The notes beneath the pieces were generated by a model. It worked only from the letters and a program-made list of their open reading frames with translations. It was not told where the DNA came from and made no database searches. From the NCBI GenBank assembly GCA_037044975.1, contig JBAOIL010000037.1, positions 372,001 to 436,000 of the forward strand: a stretch of DNA of 64,000 nucleotides. Direction: 5' to 3'. Position numbers and translations under genes: made by a program. The stretch is from JADLHS01 sp020848635 (GTDB taxonomy: Bacteria; Verrucomicrobiota; Verrucomicrobiia; Limisphaerales; JADLHS01). How positions within the stretch are numbered: the first letter of the stretch is position 1; every line of letters starts with the position of its first letter. Shown piece by piece: positions 34,116 to 44,976 of the stretch.

Positions 34116-36650
34116 TTACGTTTGCCTAGCGCAGGAACCGTACGGGCCCGCCTGCGGCGGCAGCTTCGGGGGCTGCCAGAGCGACTCCCAATACTTCGTC
34201 TCGACCGCGTAAACATCGGTAACGTCGCTGGATTTCATTCCGTCCGCCAACACTCCGTAGCGCTTCATCTCCCGAACCCAATCGGTGCGCGGCACGAACC
34301 CGGGCATATCGAACCGCTTGTGTTCCGCCAGAAAATCTGTGCCCGCGTTGAGCAGGCCGAGCAGCGCCTGATAATCCGGGTCGCTGCGGCTGGCAAAAAC
34401 CTTTGCACTCCCGCCCCGCTTCGGATCGCGGCACAGTTCCCATCCGCCGGCCGACTTGGCCAGCGGCGCCAGGAGCATCAGCGACTGCTCGGGACGGGAA
34501 AGATTGAAGACGATGTGCCGGCTGGTCAGGAGCCGCGGGTCATCGAGGCTGGGTTGCCAGAAGCTCACACCGCGTTCATCCGCCAGATTGAGCGGGAGTT
34601 GCCGGTTGGGCTGGTCGTGGCAACCAATGCAGCGCCGCTGGATTACTTCGGTGGCCGCGATCGTGGCGGGCCAGTCGGCTCCCGTGTTAATCTGGTTGTT
34701 CTCGGCGTAGTTGCCAACCATGCCGGAACCGAGTGCGGCGTAAGTGCCGGGGTACGCCGCGGCGGATTCAATCCAGAGCCGCAACAGCTTTTTCTGGCGG
34801 GGTGTGGCCTGGACCCCGTAATGCGAGCCATCGAGCATCGTGAGCAGCCGGCTCGCGGAACTCCCGAGGGTCCGCGGGCGGTAATTGCTCTTAGGTTCAT
34901 TGCGGCCATCGGCAAAGAGGCGCGCAATGGTCAGCATGTAGTAGCTGTGGCTGTAGAGCGGACCGCGGTCGCCGGCCAGAATCAGCCGCCCGTCGCGCGG
35001 ACCGCCCCGGGGAGTTTTTTCGTAACCATGACAATCAACGCAGAGGGCATCCAGGATCGGCTGCACGTCGCGTGGAAAGTCGAAGACCTCGGGCACGTCG
35101 CGAATCGGTTCGATGCACGCGGCCGCTTTGCGAACGGCCAGGGTCTCGTGGAATTCAGCCCGCGGCGTCTGCGAACGATGTTCGTGACAGCCGACGCAGC
35201 TCAGGAGTTCGCCAGGTTGAACGCTGGTAAAACTCTGCATCCGTTTCACGGCCATGTCCTTTTCATCCAGCGCGACAAAGAAGATGCTGCGCATGGCCGG
35301 CACCTCGAAGTAAGCCGAACCATCCGGCTCGACCGGTACGGTGCCGAGGATGCGCTCCAGCGTGAAGGTCCCACCATAGCTGATGGGCTCCATGCCGCCG
35401 GTGTAGTGGACGGGCATCGGAAGGGTTTCGAGCACGAGCAGCTTTTTAATTTCGCCCGGTTTAACGCCAGCCATGTTGCGCCCGTGGTTCACGTCCGCGA
35501 GGAGGAGACGTCCGGTGGCTTCGTCCGGCCTGGTGCGCGGTTGAATGACGGCCTCGCGCGGACGTGCCCCGAGGGGTCGCGGCTCGTGACATTCCAGTTT
35601 GGCGGCGCGATCCGCGGCGGGCAGTTTGACGAGTTCCTTCGTGCGGCCCGCGCCATCCATGAGGACAAGCGTGTCGCGGCTGGCGGCGAGGAAACAATCT
35701 TCACTGAACGCCCACGGGTCACGGAAATTCGCGCCCTTGCTGATGCTCCGGGCAAACTCCTTCGCATCCGGACCACCCTTGGGGTCCACCACCGTGATGA
35801 TGCCGTCGTGTTCGCGCTGGCCGTGGCCGGGACTGAAGCTGGCAACGATCTTGTCCGTGCCCGGAATGGGTTTGGCATCAATCATCGTGATGCCGGGATG
35901 CAGATTTCCAAACCAGGTCATTTGCGCGGTGCCGTCGGGATTCGCGGCCCACAGGTGATGGAAGTGAACCTGGCTGCGATCCACATATTCCCAGCGGGTA
36001 TAGAGGATGCGGCCGTCGGCCAGGGGCCAGGGCGTGTTGTCCTGCTCGTTGTTGCTGGAAAGCGCGCGGAGGTTCGCGCCGTCGGCATCACAACGATGCA
36101 GCACGGCGACCTGCGTGAGCCAGCAGTTGACCCAACGCTTACAGCGGCTGCTTACGAAAACGAGGCCGCCATCGGGCAGGTAGGCCGGCTCGAAATCGTC
36201 GTACGGACCGGAGGTGATCTGCTTGAGCGCGGCGCCGTCGGCATTGATTTCGTAAAGGTGATATTGCTCCGCGCCCCCGGGGCGATAGCTGAACAGAATC
36301 TTTTTCCCGTCGTAGCTGACTTGCGGGTCGCGGACCCCGCCCTGCGGATCGGCGAGCAACGTGGTTAATTCACGCGTCTGGAGATCGAGGCGATAAAGCT
36401 TCGCGCCCTCGGCGTACCCTTTGCGGTCGGGGTCGTGGGCATAATAGCCAAAATTCGCGTACCAGTGTCCATCGGTGGGATTTACCCCGCGCGCGGCAAA
36501 GACAATGGCCTCGACGCCGTGCATCGGGCCGTTGCGAAATTCGGTGAACAGGTCGCTCCCCGCCGCGCCGGACGCGATGGTTACCGCGAACGGGGTGAGC
36601 GCGAATATCGCCGCGAGTCGGGATCGGCAAATCTTGGTCATGGCAACCAA
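34116..36650 (-). CDS. HzsA-like beta-propeller multi-haem cytochrome c protein
   Basis: 844 aa, intact, Sec signal at the N-terminus (LAAIFALTPFAVTIASGAAG). Residues about 60-340 hold TolB/PD40-like propeller repeats (RDPQVSYDGKKILFSYRPGG, YDDFEPAYLPDGGLVFVSSR, WEYVDRSQVHFHHLWAANPDG). The C-terminal part has three haem c sites: CVGCH (Cys485), CVDCH (Cys537) and CIGCH (Cys674). This order is that of hydrazine synthase alpha-related proteins, which are widespread in PVC bacteria without anammox and have no known substrate. Immediately downstream (4 bp) of its paralogue at 36655-39532. Confidence 0.85.
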   Translation of the reverse strand: MVAMTKICRSRLAAIFALTPFAVTIASGAAGSDLFTEFRNGPMHGVEAIVFAARGVNPTDGHWYANFGYYAHDPDRKGYAEGAKLYRLDLQTRELTTLLADPQGGVRDPQVSYDGKKILFSYRPGGAEQYHLYEINADGAALKQITSGPYDDFEPAYLPDGGLVFVSSRCKRWVNCWLTQVAVLHRCDADGANLRALSSNNEQDNTPWPLADGRILYTRWEYVDRSQVHFHHLWAANPDGTAQMTWFGNLHPGITMIDAKPIPGTDKIVASFSPGHGQREHDGIITVVDPKGGPDAKEFARSISKGANFRDPWAFSEDCFLAASRDTLVLMDGAGRTKELVKLPAADRAAKLECHEPRPLGARPREAVIQPRTRPDEATGRLLLADVNHGRNMAGVKPGEIKKLLVLETLPMPVHYTGGMEPISYGGTFTLERILGTVPVEPDGSAYFEVPAMRSIFFVALDEKDMAVKRMQSFTSVQPGELLSCVGCHEHRSQTPRAEFHETLAVRKAAACIEPIRDVPEVFDFPRDVQPILDALCVDCHGYEKTPRGGPRDGRLILAGDRGPLYSHSYYMLTIARLFADGRNEPKSNYRPRTLGSSASRLLTMLDGSHYGVQATPRQKKLLRLWIESAAAYPGTYAALGSGMVGNYAENNQINTGADWPATIAATEVIQRRCIGCHDQPNRQLPLNLADERGVSFWQPSLDDPRLLTSRHIVFNLSRPEQSLMLLAPLAKSAGGWELCRDPKRGGSAKVFASRSDPDYQALLGLLNAGTDFLAEHKRFDMPGFVPRTDWVREMKRYGVLADGMKSSDVTDVYAVETKYWESLWQPPKLPPQAGPYGSCARQT

Positions 36651-36654
36651 TAAA

Positions 36655-39532
36655 TCATTTTGCGGGCACGGCTAGCCAGACGGATGCGGTGAGTTCGTCA
36701 CGCAAAGCCACCAACCGCTGTTCTTGATCTTCGCTGAAGGATCCCTGGCGCTGACCGTAGGTGTCAATCCACGTCACGAAGCGGTCGAGACTGTCGCGAT
36801 CGAGTTTCACCCCCGCGTGGCCGTCCGGCGCGCACAACAGGGCGAGCACCGCGCTGTTTTGAGCGGGGTTCCTGCCTTCCGTGGAAACGCCCTCGCGGTA
36901 GGCCAGGAGCACCTGGTCGAGCAAGCTCGGTTTCCCGTATTGAGTGAGCGCGTCATAGGCCCGGGCAGGAGTGAGATCGTATTTCGCGGCGAGGGCGTCC
37001 TCGCCCTTCGGGTTGTGACAACGGACGCATTGTGCATCCAGCACCGGTTGGATGAGGCGGTCAAAGCGCAGGGGCCATGAGCCGTCCGGGCCGGGAGTGA
37101 TCTTCGACGGCTCGCGCAGCGCGGCGAGGGGCGACTGGGCCGGCGGCGAGTTATACCGCGATTCATGGCAGCCGGTGCAACTCAACGTCTGGCCGGGTTG
37201 CACATGCGTGGCACTCCGCATGGTTTGCACCGCGCGGCCCTGGGCATCGAGCGCCTGGAAGAACACCGCCACCCCGGACGGCACGCGAAAGTAGGCGGAG
37301 CCATCCGCTTCCACCGGGACGGTGCCGAGCACGGCCTTGCCGGGATCGTCGCGGGTCAGGCCCAGCGAGGGTTCATTCATCCACGGCTGCGTCTTCGCCG
37401 GCAGAGCCACGATCCGGAGCGCCTTCACCGTCGCCGCGCGTTACGGTCTTCAGGCCGCGCGTCACGTCCGCCACCAGGAACCGCCCCTCCTGCGGGCCGT
37501 CCCATTTCACGTTGCTGGCCAGCACCGGCGGACGGGCTTGCGCCTTCAGCGGGATGGGATACATCGAGGAAATTTCCGGATCCCGGTAGAGCAATTCCCT
37601 TCCCGTATCGGCATTGAACAAGTAGAGGCTCATGCCATTCTTCGGGCGCTGCCGGCCCTCGCGCATTTCGTCCTCCACGCCCCACGCGACGAGATGTGTG
37701 CGCTCGGACAACGGCCATGGGTTCGCGTAGAACGCCCGCGGCCAGCCTTCGATTTCCGGAAACGCCGTCTCCGGGGTCAGCCGCGTGATCGGCGCTTCGC
37801 CTTCGGTGCCAACCGACGGGTCGAGCAGGACCAGGCTGCCCATCGTCTGCGAATGATGTCCGGAAGCGGTGAAGATGATTTTGTCCGAACCGGGAATTGC
37901 CCGTGGCTCAAAGGTGCAATGCGGCGCCTTGGTGTAATTGCCATAGATGAGCCGCGCGTTGACGCCGTCGGGGTTGATCGCCCAGAGGCTCATGTAGGGC
38001 ATGTTGTCGCGGTCCACGTAATCCCAGCGTGAATAAATAATCGTGCCGTCATGCCCCACGCTGGGCTCCCACTCGAACATCTCGAAGGGCGAAATGGGCG
38101 TGAGATCGCCGCCGTCGGCATTCATGGTGTGGAGCGTATACACCGCGACGGGCCGGCTCGCATCGCCGCCGCAGCGCACGTAACAGTCCGGCGAATCATC
38201 CTTGGCTAGGGTCGCCCGCGCGCTTTGCTTGCCGACCTGGATGGCCTGCCCGCGCCGGGTTGAAAGAAATACCAGCCGTCCGTCCGGCAGATACCGTGCG
38301 TCGAAGTCATCGTATTTGCCGTGGGTGAGCTGGCGCACGTTTGAGCCGTCCAGATTCATCTCGAAGACGTGGTAGAAAGCATCCTCCGGCACGTTCACTT
38401 TGTTCAGCTTATCCTTCTCTTTCGCCAGTTCCGGATAGTGTTTGCACCAGGCGAACACGACTTTGGTCCCGTCGAACGACAACGCGGGGCGCAGAAAACT
38501 ACCCGGCTCCTGGAAGGTGGCATCCGTCAGACACTCCGTGGTGGGAGTCGCGCTTTTCAGTCCACGCAGGATGTAGATTCCGCCGCCGGGCCGCGACCAC
38601 CAACCGTAATATTGATCGGACATGTGACTGTAACTGCCTGGGACGCGTTTGGTGAACAGGAGCGCATCGAAGTCCAGCAGCGGGTTCGCCAATGCCATTT
38701 GGCGGAGCGCGGAGCGCAGCTTCAGGTACAGCGCGCGGCGCGTCTCGGCGGGCGTTTGCTCGTTGATACCTTTTGCCGCCATTGCCCCGCACGCCAACTC
38801 CCGCTCGAAGCCTGAGGTGTCCACCCCGGCACGGTTTAACTCGGTCACGAGTTGCTGGCCGCGCTCAAGCACCCAGGGAAGCGAAAGCTCCTCCGCGCCG
38901 CTACCGACGCGCTTGGTCTTGAACGCGGACCACTGGCTAAGGCTGCTCTGGTCGGCGGGTTTGTGCAGAGCGAGATTCCTGCCCGATCGCCCGATCACTT
39001 CCACTTCATCGAGATGGAGAAAGGTCGGCCCGGGAAGTTGAATGCGGACGAAGCGCGCCACCGAGTTGGTCAGTTTCACGACCAGCGGCGAACGATCCGG
39101 CATTCGGTAGCCGAAAAAAACCTGACCGTTATGGCGATAACCTTCGCGCCATTCCGTGCCATCGCTCGACAGCAACACCGTGAAATTCGCCGCTCGCGCA
39201 GCCAGGTCGTCGCTGTCCGCGCGATTCCACACGCGCACCTGGGAGAGAGGTTGGACCTGACCGAGGTCCACCTGCCACCACGGATTCAAATCCGACCCGG
39301 TGTGAAAACCCCACTTGCCATTCGTAACGCCATCGCAGCCGCCGGCCGCGTCATCGCTGGTTGAAAGGTGGGCGGCATGCTGGGCCTCGGCATGAAGCTG
39401 CGCTTCGAGCAGCCAATCCTGTTCGAGAACTTGCGGCCACGACTGCGCGTCCACCGCCTTGGTCGCGGCAAGAACTGGCAACCCCGCCAGCAAACAGACG
39501 AGCGCGGTGAAATGGATGGGAGAGGTTTTCAT
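36655..39532 (-). CDS. HzsA-like propeller cytochrome c protein with discoidin domain, frameshifted
   Basis: Starts MKTSPIHFTALVCLLAGLPV, a signal peptide. An F5/8 type C (discoidin) domain lies at about 65-190 (GKWGFHTGSDLNPWWQVDLG, VRVWNRADSDDLA, RFVRIQLPG), then PD40 repeats (LTHGKYDDFDARYLPDGRLV, SRWDYVDRDNMPYMSLWAIN). The frame breaks near 37430: GLKTVTRG in the first, TVKALRIVALPAKTQ in the second; removing one base rejoins them to about 959 codons. Two haem sites follow, CTGCH and CVRCH. The discoidin domain suggests binding to a polysaccharide or membrane surface. Not found in the neighbouring paralogue. Confidence 0.8.
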
Positions 39533-39699
39533 AATGGGTTCATGGGTTTGTGGTCAGGGCGATATTGCCCGCTGAATTCGGAAGTCACCGGCGCCTTGGC
39601 AGAGCGGGCGAGGTTCAGTGGGAGCGAGGCGGTGGTGGAGGAGACCGTTACGAAAGCGGTGGACAGGGCCAACCCAAGAGATTTTTTCAATCCGTTCAT
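39529..39699 (-). CDS. small signal-peptide-like ORF overlapping the next start
   Basis: 56 codons beginning MNGLKKSLGLALSTAFVTVS, which looks like a Sec signal, followed by about 30 unremarkable residues. Its stop codon overlaps the start codon of the discoidin-cytochrome gene (ATGA), which would allow translational coupling. It could be a real small exported protein, or the leftover 5' end of a lost gene. I know no family for it. Confidence 0.3.
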   Translation of the reverse strand: MNGLKKSLGLALSTAFVTVSSTTASLPLNLARSAKAPVTSEFSGQYRPDHKPMNPL

Positions 39700-39868
39700 G
39701 GTCGTCGGTTTTAGTTCATCGACCCAAGCTCTGCGACCGCCGCAGGAAACGCCCCGTCGATTGCAATAGTCGCGCACAAACTCACCCGAACCGTCCGACT
39801 GCCCGACGGACCGACGGTTAGATGCAAGCCAAGTCGGGCCGTGCTCATCGGTTGAAGCAAGGTGGTAT

Positions 39869-40312
39869 TCACTTGGCACCATGGAGCTTGGACTTAAGGA
39901 AACGAACAGTAGCTTCGTTCGCTTCAACGAATTGATGAGCTGTGCCGGTAACATCCCTAAAGCCCGTGTTGTAGTTCGTGGTATCCGGCTGCAAGAAAAA
40001 CAGGAAGAGATTGGTGCTGTGAGAAGCTCGCTGCGCCATGTGTTTGTCGTCATGCCAATATAGAGCGAGGTAATTGGTATAGTGGAAGCCAACCGGCGCC
40101 TTAAAGACGTGGTCCACCTTGATTCCGCTTGTAGCGCCACCGCCGCCCGCAAGAGTAAAGTCGAACTGTCCCGAGATAATCACCGTGCTGCGTGCAACAC
40201 CAAACAGAATGGCGTTTGTAGCATTGGAACTGACCTCCGCGGCCCGCGAGTTGGTGAGGCTTACCAGGATCGCCAACGCTACAAAAAGCAATTGAATCCT
40301 AATCTGTTTCAT
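39869..40312 (-). CDS. hypothetical exported protein
   Basis: 147 aa from 40312 (MKQIRIQLLFVALAILVSLT, signal peptide, cleavage near SRAAE). The mature part is rich in Thr, Asn and His, with TVIISGQFDFTLAGGGGATS followed by HYTNYLALYWHDDKHMAQRA; several beta strands are likely. Not recognised. Base use looks less GC-rich than that of its neighbours, which could suggest separate origin. Upstream start at 40336 would precede the signal and is not preferred. Confidence 0.55.
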   Translation of the reverse strand: MKQIRIQLLFVALAILVSLTNSRAAEVSSNATNAILFGVARSTVIISGQFDFTLAGGGGATSGIKVDHVFKAPVGFHYTNYLALYWHDDKHMAQRASHSTNLFLFFLQPDTTNYNTGFRDVTGTAHQFVEANEATVRFLKSKLHGAK

Positions 40313-40438
40313 AGGTGTCATGCAGCGGCTCAACATTTAGATCTGCCACGAGGACAGCAAAACCGTTATTGGTTTCGCGGCTGCTTAGTCTTTCGAATCC
40401 ATTCATAATTCATGTCCTTTGCTTCGATGAACTGACCG

Positions 40439-41446
40439 TCAATTTTTGACCGGCTCCCCCAGCGCCACCACATCATTCCGAATGCGCGCCAGGTCCGTCG
40501 CTTCCAGTTCCAACGCGCCCGCCTTCGCGTTCTCCGTGGCTTGCGCCAGGGTGCGTCCGCCGACCAGGACGTGCGTCACGCCGGATTGGGCGGCGGTCCA
40601 AGCGAGCACGAGTTGCGACAGGGTGCAGCGGTATTTGTCCGTGAGCGGTTGCCACGACGCGAGCAGGTCCAGCACCCGGCGGCGGTTCGCCGGCACAAAC
40701 CACGGACTCCACACTTCGTTGCTGCGAAATTCCTCCGGGCCAAACCCACGGTCCATGCCCACCTTGCCCGTGAGTAGCCCCTGCTCCAGCGACATGTAGG
40801 TGAGCGTGGCGAGGTGGTGTTGCGCGCAGAAGGGCAGGAGATCCCGCTCCGGCTCGCGATGCAGCATCGAGTAGCGGAACTGGTTGCTCACGATGCCGCC
40901 GCAGCGGAGGTTCTCCTCCAACTCGGCGGGCGACACGTTGCTCACGCCAATGGCGCGGATTTTTCCTTGGTCCTTCAGCTTGAGCAACGCGGCCATTGTG
41001 TCGGCAATCGGCGTGAAATCCGGCGGTACGGAGGGCCAGTGCGTCTGGTAAAGGTCAATGCAGTCCACGCCGAGGAATTTCAGGCTGCGCTCGATTTCAA
41101 TCACCAGCGTGTCGGGCCGCAGGCTGCGGCGGATGGTCTTGCCATCGCGCGCGACGAAAAAAGAGCCGCGGTCGTCGTCGGTCCACAGGCCGCATTTGGT
41201 GGCGAGGATGACCTGGTCGCGCCGGCCCTGGATGGCTTGGCCGATGATGCTCTCGCTACGCCCCCAGCCGTAGCCGGGCGCGGTGTCAATGAGGTTCACG
41301 CCGGCGTCGAGCGACGCCTGGATGGCGCGAATGGATTCGCGGTCGTCGGGTTCGGTGCCCCAAGCGCCGCCGCCGCCGGTCACCCAGGTGCCAAGGCCGA
41401 TGATGGAGGCGGATAGGCCGGAATTGCCGAGGGGGCGATGTTTCAT
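40439..41446 (-). CDS. aldo/keto reductase
   Basis: 335 aa cytoplasmic NADPH-dependent reductase. Catalytic tetrad visible: Asp and Tyr in LIDTAPGYGWGRSESIIG, Lys in VILATKCGLW, His in LYQTHWPSVPP. Cofactor-binding end: SQLVLAWTAAQSGVTHVLVG followed by GRTLAQATENAKA. Belongs to the sugar-aldehyde/L-glyceraldehyde-3-phosphate-reductase-like group. Its start codon is only 3 bp after the stop of the RidA-like gene, so the two are probably translated together. Confidence 0.93.
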   Translation of the reverse strand: MKHRPLGNSGLSASIIGLGTWVTGGGGAWGTEPDDRESIRAIQASLDAGVNLIDTAPGYGWGRSESIIGQAIQGRRDQVILATKCGLWTDDDRGSFFVARDGKTIRRSLRPDTLVIEIERSLKFLGVDCIDLYQTHWPSVPPDFTPIADTMAALLKLKDQGKIRAIGVSNVSPAELEENLRCGGIVSNQFRYSMLHREPERDLLPFCAQHHLATLTYMSLEQGLLTGKVGMDRGFGPEEFRSNEVWSPWFVPANRRRVLDLLASWQPLTDKYRCTLSQLVLAWTAAQSGVTHVLVGGRTLAQATENAKAGALELEATDLARIRNDVVALGEPVKN

Positions 41447-41449
41447 GGT

Positions 41450-42629
41450 TCAAATCTCCCAGGTTGACGTTGTCCGCTTGCGGACGGGCGCCATGGCATC
41501 CACTTCAATTTCAAACAGCAGTTCGTCGCGACAGACGACGGCCTGCGTGATGATCAGCGGCCAGTTCTCCAGACCGAGCCGGACACACCAGCGGCGGAAA
41601 AGCGGAGCGTCGGCCGGGTTGCGCAGATAAGCCGTGGCGCGGGTGACGTCGGAATAATCCAGCTCGCGCGAAACAAGGATGGCGCGCACGACCTGCATGG
41701 TGAGATCAATCTGTCCGTCCACGTCCCCCGCGCAGACGCTGTCGCCTTTCGGGGCAATGCTCGCCGTGCCGGAGATGAACATGCGCCGCCAACCTGGCGT
41801 CACGATCTCCACCGCGCGGCTGAAGCAGCTCCCGTAAGCCGGGGCGGGGCATTGCATCGGCGAACCCACTTCGCCCATGAAGAACGAGCCGTTGGTCGGT
41901 TCGACCGCCCAGGCCCCCGCCACCAGATGCCGCCCCGACTGGATTCCTCCCGCCCACCCCGGTACTGGCGGGCACGGTATGATCGAACAGGTGGCGGCGC
42001 TCGAAAAACTCACGGCGCACCTGGTTCAATGGAGCATACCAGGCGAGGATGTCGTCCATGAACAGCCACGTGCGCGCCACGTTCGGCAGGCTCATGCCGG
42101 CGCGGCTCAGCGCGGCTTCGAGGTTTTCAAAGGCCTGCAGCGCCTGCTGTTCGCGGGACGCGGTAACTTCCGCCGGTCGCACGTCACCGAGCACACAGTG
42201 CCGCGCGTGACCGTCGTCGAAGACCCGTCCAACCACGCGATCATTGACGGCGAGCGACTCAACCCGGGCCCCGACGACCGCCAGCACATGCATGCCAGCC
42301 AAGGATTCGGCGTTGCACGATGCCCCTTCCACGAACGCAACGGGCCAGGGTTGATCGCCAAACAATCGTCGCAGGGCGGTCGCAAATTCCGGCTGGGCCG
42401 CGACGGCGCCAAATACTTCATGCCGGACTACGCTGGCGTTGTGCGTTTTGAGCAATGCCGCCAGCCGCTCCAACATCCCGATCGCGGATTCACCCGGTAG
42501 CGGCAGGAGCGTGTAATGGAGTTCCAGCACGCCGCCCCGCCGGATGCCGCATTCCTGCAGACCCGGACGGTGGCGTCGCCAAAGACCAGGGGCGCTGGTT
42601 TCCACACCAGGTAAATGCTCGGTCATCAT
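41450..42629 (-). CDS. tandem RidA/YjgF-like (chorismatase-type) protein, frameshifted
   Basis: First frame: an N-terminal RidA-like domain and SREQQALQAFENLEAALSRA, GMSLPNVARTWLFMDDILAW, FFERRHLFDHTVPASTGVGG; frame lost near 41965. The +1 frame resumes IQSGRHLVAGAWAVEP, ending in a RidA-like half with FISGTASIAPKGDSV, QVVRAILVSRELDYSDVTRA and CRDELLFEIEVDA. One extra base in GGCGGGAGG (coding strand) explains it. Two RidA folds in one chain with RTWxxxDDI resemble FkbO/Hyg5-like chorismatases and related enamine hydrolases; activity is not predicted. Followed by an aldo/keto reductase. Confidence 0.75.
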
Positions 42630-42653
42630 TTCGTCAGAACCGGCGGGTTGGTT

Positions 42654-44720
42654 TCATTGCGACAACACGAACTCGGCCAGGTCGTCAATTTGCTTGGGCG
42701 TCAGGTGCGATGTCACGCCATGCTCGTCCTCCTGCTGGAACTTCGCCAAGGACCTCCTGCAGTGTAATCGCCCGGCCATCATGCAGGTACGGCGCGGTGC
42801 GCCAAGCCTCGATCAGCGACGGGGTGTCGAAGCTTTCCACCCGCTGGTCGAATTTCCCAGCCGTGCCGACCGCGTAAGCCTTCAAGTCAGTGAGATGTTT
42901 CCCGGAGTGGCAATCGGCGCAACCGACGGTCTCACTGAAGAACAGCTTCGCCCCGCGCTTGGCGGCCGCCGACAGTTTGCCCTTGATCCGGTACGGACTG
43001 GGCATCGGTTTCAGCGCGCTTCAGGTAATTCGTCCAGGGCGGCGGCAACTTCCGGTGGCTGCACCGTGAACAGGCTGTAGCGAATTCCGGCGCGCACGGC
43101 CACAGCGGCGTTGGACCGGACGCCGAGGGACATCGAGGGAGGCGTGACGGGGGCAAGGAGCAGGCTTTTGCTGTTCTTTGGATTCCCAATGCCGTCATTT
43201 AGGAGGTCCCAGTTCAGCCCGTCCACGCGCGCATCGTGCGAGTGACAGCTCGAACACGCCTGCCAGCCCTGAAAGCAAATGGTCGCGTCGTTGAAATAAA
43301 GCTCGCCCAACCGGGCACTCGTCATTTGCGGTGCCGCGCCGAGCGGAAGAGTTGCCACCCGCACGGGTGGGGTACCGAGGCTCACTTCGTTCAGCGTATC
43401 GGAAAAATAGTTGGCCACCCACGCCCGATTGCCCGCCGTGACCAGCGCCCGCGGCCCGTTGCCCGGCAACTTGACTCGCTGGCGCACCCCAACGAGGAAG
43501 GACAAATCATTCGGCACTTCGTCCGCCGTCCGCGAGGCGGCGAGGTAATCCCCCACTTGGCCGGGCGCGAGTGTGGCGGGGATTTTGGCCAGCTTCGCGA
43601 GGAGGGCCGGAAAATCCACCACACTCAGTTCGTGCGTTCCGGCATGGGTGACGAGCAGGCGATTGCCATCCCCGCTCCACGCCACCGCCCACGGGATGGC
43701 GGCCCCGGAATCAATGTTGTCGAACAGCACGGTGTTGAGGAGTTTCCATTCCGCCAGGTCAATGATGCTGCCGGCGTTGCTGTTGATCCAGCCGCGCTCG
43801 ATTTGGGTGGTCGGCAGATGAAAACGCGCCAGGGTGTGCGCCACAACCGCGTAGCGACCGTCCGGCGCGACCCGGATGTCGCGCAGCAGCGTGCTGCCGT
43901 TCGGCAAGGCAATCTCCTTGAGCACCTTGCCGGCGGCGAGATCCACCACGCTGACGCTGGCGGCGACCACGGCTTCATCCGCCCGCCCGGCGTGGAGGTG
44001 GTTGGCCACGAGGAGCCGTTGGCCGTCCGGGGTGATGGCGGCGGAAAACGGCTCGCGCGACACCGCAATGCGCCGAACTTCCTTCCACCGCGGGAGGTCA
44101 ATGACGCTGACATCATTGTTGAAGCGATTGCACACGTAGAGGGTTCGACCGTCGGGACTCAGGACGGGAGATTGCGCCTGGTAACCCACGCGGAGCCGGT
44201 TGGTCACCTTGCGCTTCGACACATCCACGACGCACACGGTACCCGCCGGACCACCGCAGGTGACATAAAGCCGGGCCCCGTCCGCCGACAGCGCCATCCC
44301 CGACGGTGAGCCGCCGACAGGAATGTGCGCGGCGACCGACTTTGAGAGCGTATCGAAAACGAGCACCTCGCCGGTGCCCTCACATGCCACGTACAACCGA
44401 TCCCCGCTGGGAGCGGCGGCGATGGCTGTGGGGGCGAGAAACTTGTCCTGCTTCGCGGGTGTGTAACCCACCGGGTTGACCGGTTCGGAGGCATAGGCCG
44501 GCCACAACCCGAGAGCTGCAGCCAGCACCATGGGCACAATCCAAGCGCGGCACGGCCCCAAGCGTGCTTTGCCCGGCTGGAGGCGCAAAGGCTGGGGCCC
44601 GGGGTGAAGTTCACCGAAGGCAGTTTGAGCCGGGCGAAGGCTGAACCCGGACACGACCCCCAGTGCCGTTGCCCGCCTCCAACCTGATTGCCCGCTGCGA
44701 TGTGGATGAGTCAGTTGCAT
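42654..44720 (-). CDS. propeller/di-haem cytochrome c peroxidase-like protein with three frame breaks
   Basis: Exported; the signal is probably PMVLAAALGLWPAYASEP, so the true start may be as late as 44531. Residues to about 400 form a YVTN-type beta propeller (PSGDRLYVACEGTGEVLVFD, SPDGRTLYVCNRFNNDVSVI, GYAVVAH-like VAPDGRYAVVAH). A cytochrome part follows with CSSCH (TICFQGWQACSSCHSHDARV) and, after two breaks at about 43025 and 43016, CADCH (SETVGCADCHSGKHLTDLKA). A third break near 42736 joins LHDGRAITLQEVLGE to KFQQEDEHGV and gives a normal end DDLAEFVLSQ at 42654. All three need one base removed. Relates to MauG/CcpA-like proteins that reduce peroxide or modify proteins. Confidence 0.72.
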
Positions 44721-44976
44721 CGTTTTCCATCCCGACAGCGTTTATTACGACCATGATAACCGTGGACCTTGGCAACGTGGCGTCAGCTCCGGGAGCGGGA
44801 CTACACGGAACTTGGCTTTTGTTGCCCGGTTCTTGGCGCAGCCGGAAGAATCCGCGCGCACGCTGCGCAAACCGCGCTTGTATGTTCGGGACCGCCGGGC
44901 ATCTTGGGGCTTGGATCGCCGTGACCGCGCGGCCCGGTTGAACCTTGTGATTCCAACAGCAACATCCCAACCCAGC

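Noticed and set aside
33882..36368. Very long open frame on the plus strand opposite the HzsA-like gene
   Set aside because: It mirrors the codon structure of the minus-strand gene, which has clear haem and propeller motifs; the plus frame has Arg/Ala/Gly-rich sequence without domain features. The same holds for long antisense frames over ppdK (6555-8765) and over sulfatases (49173-51188, 52703-54292).
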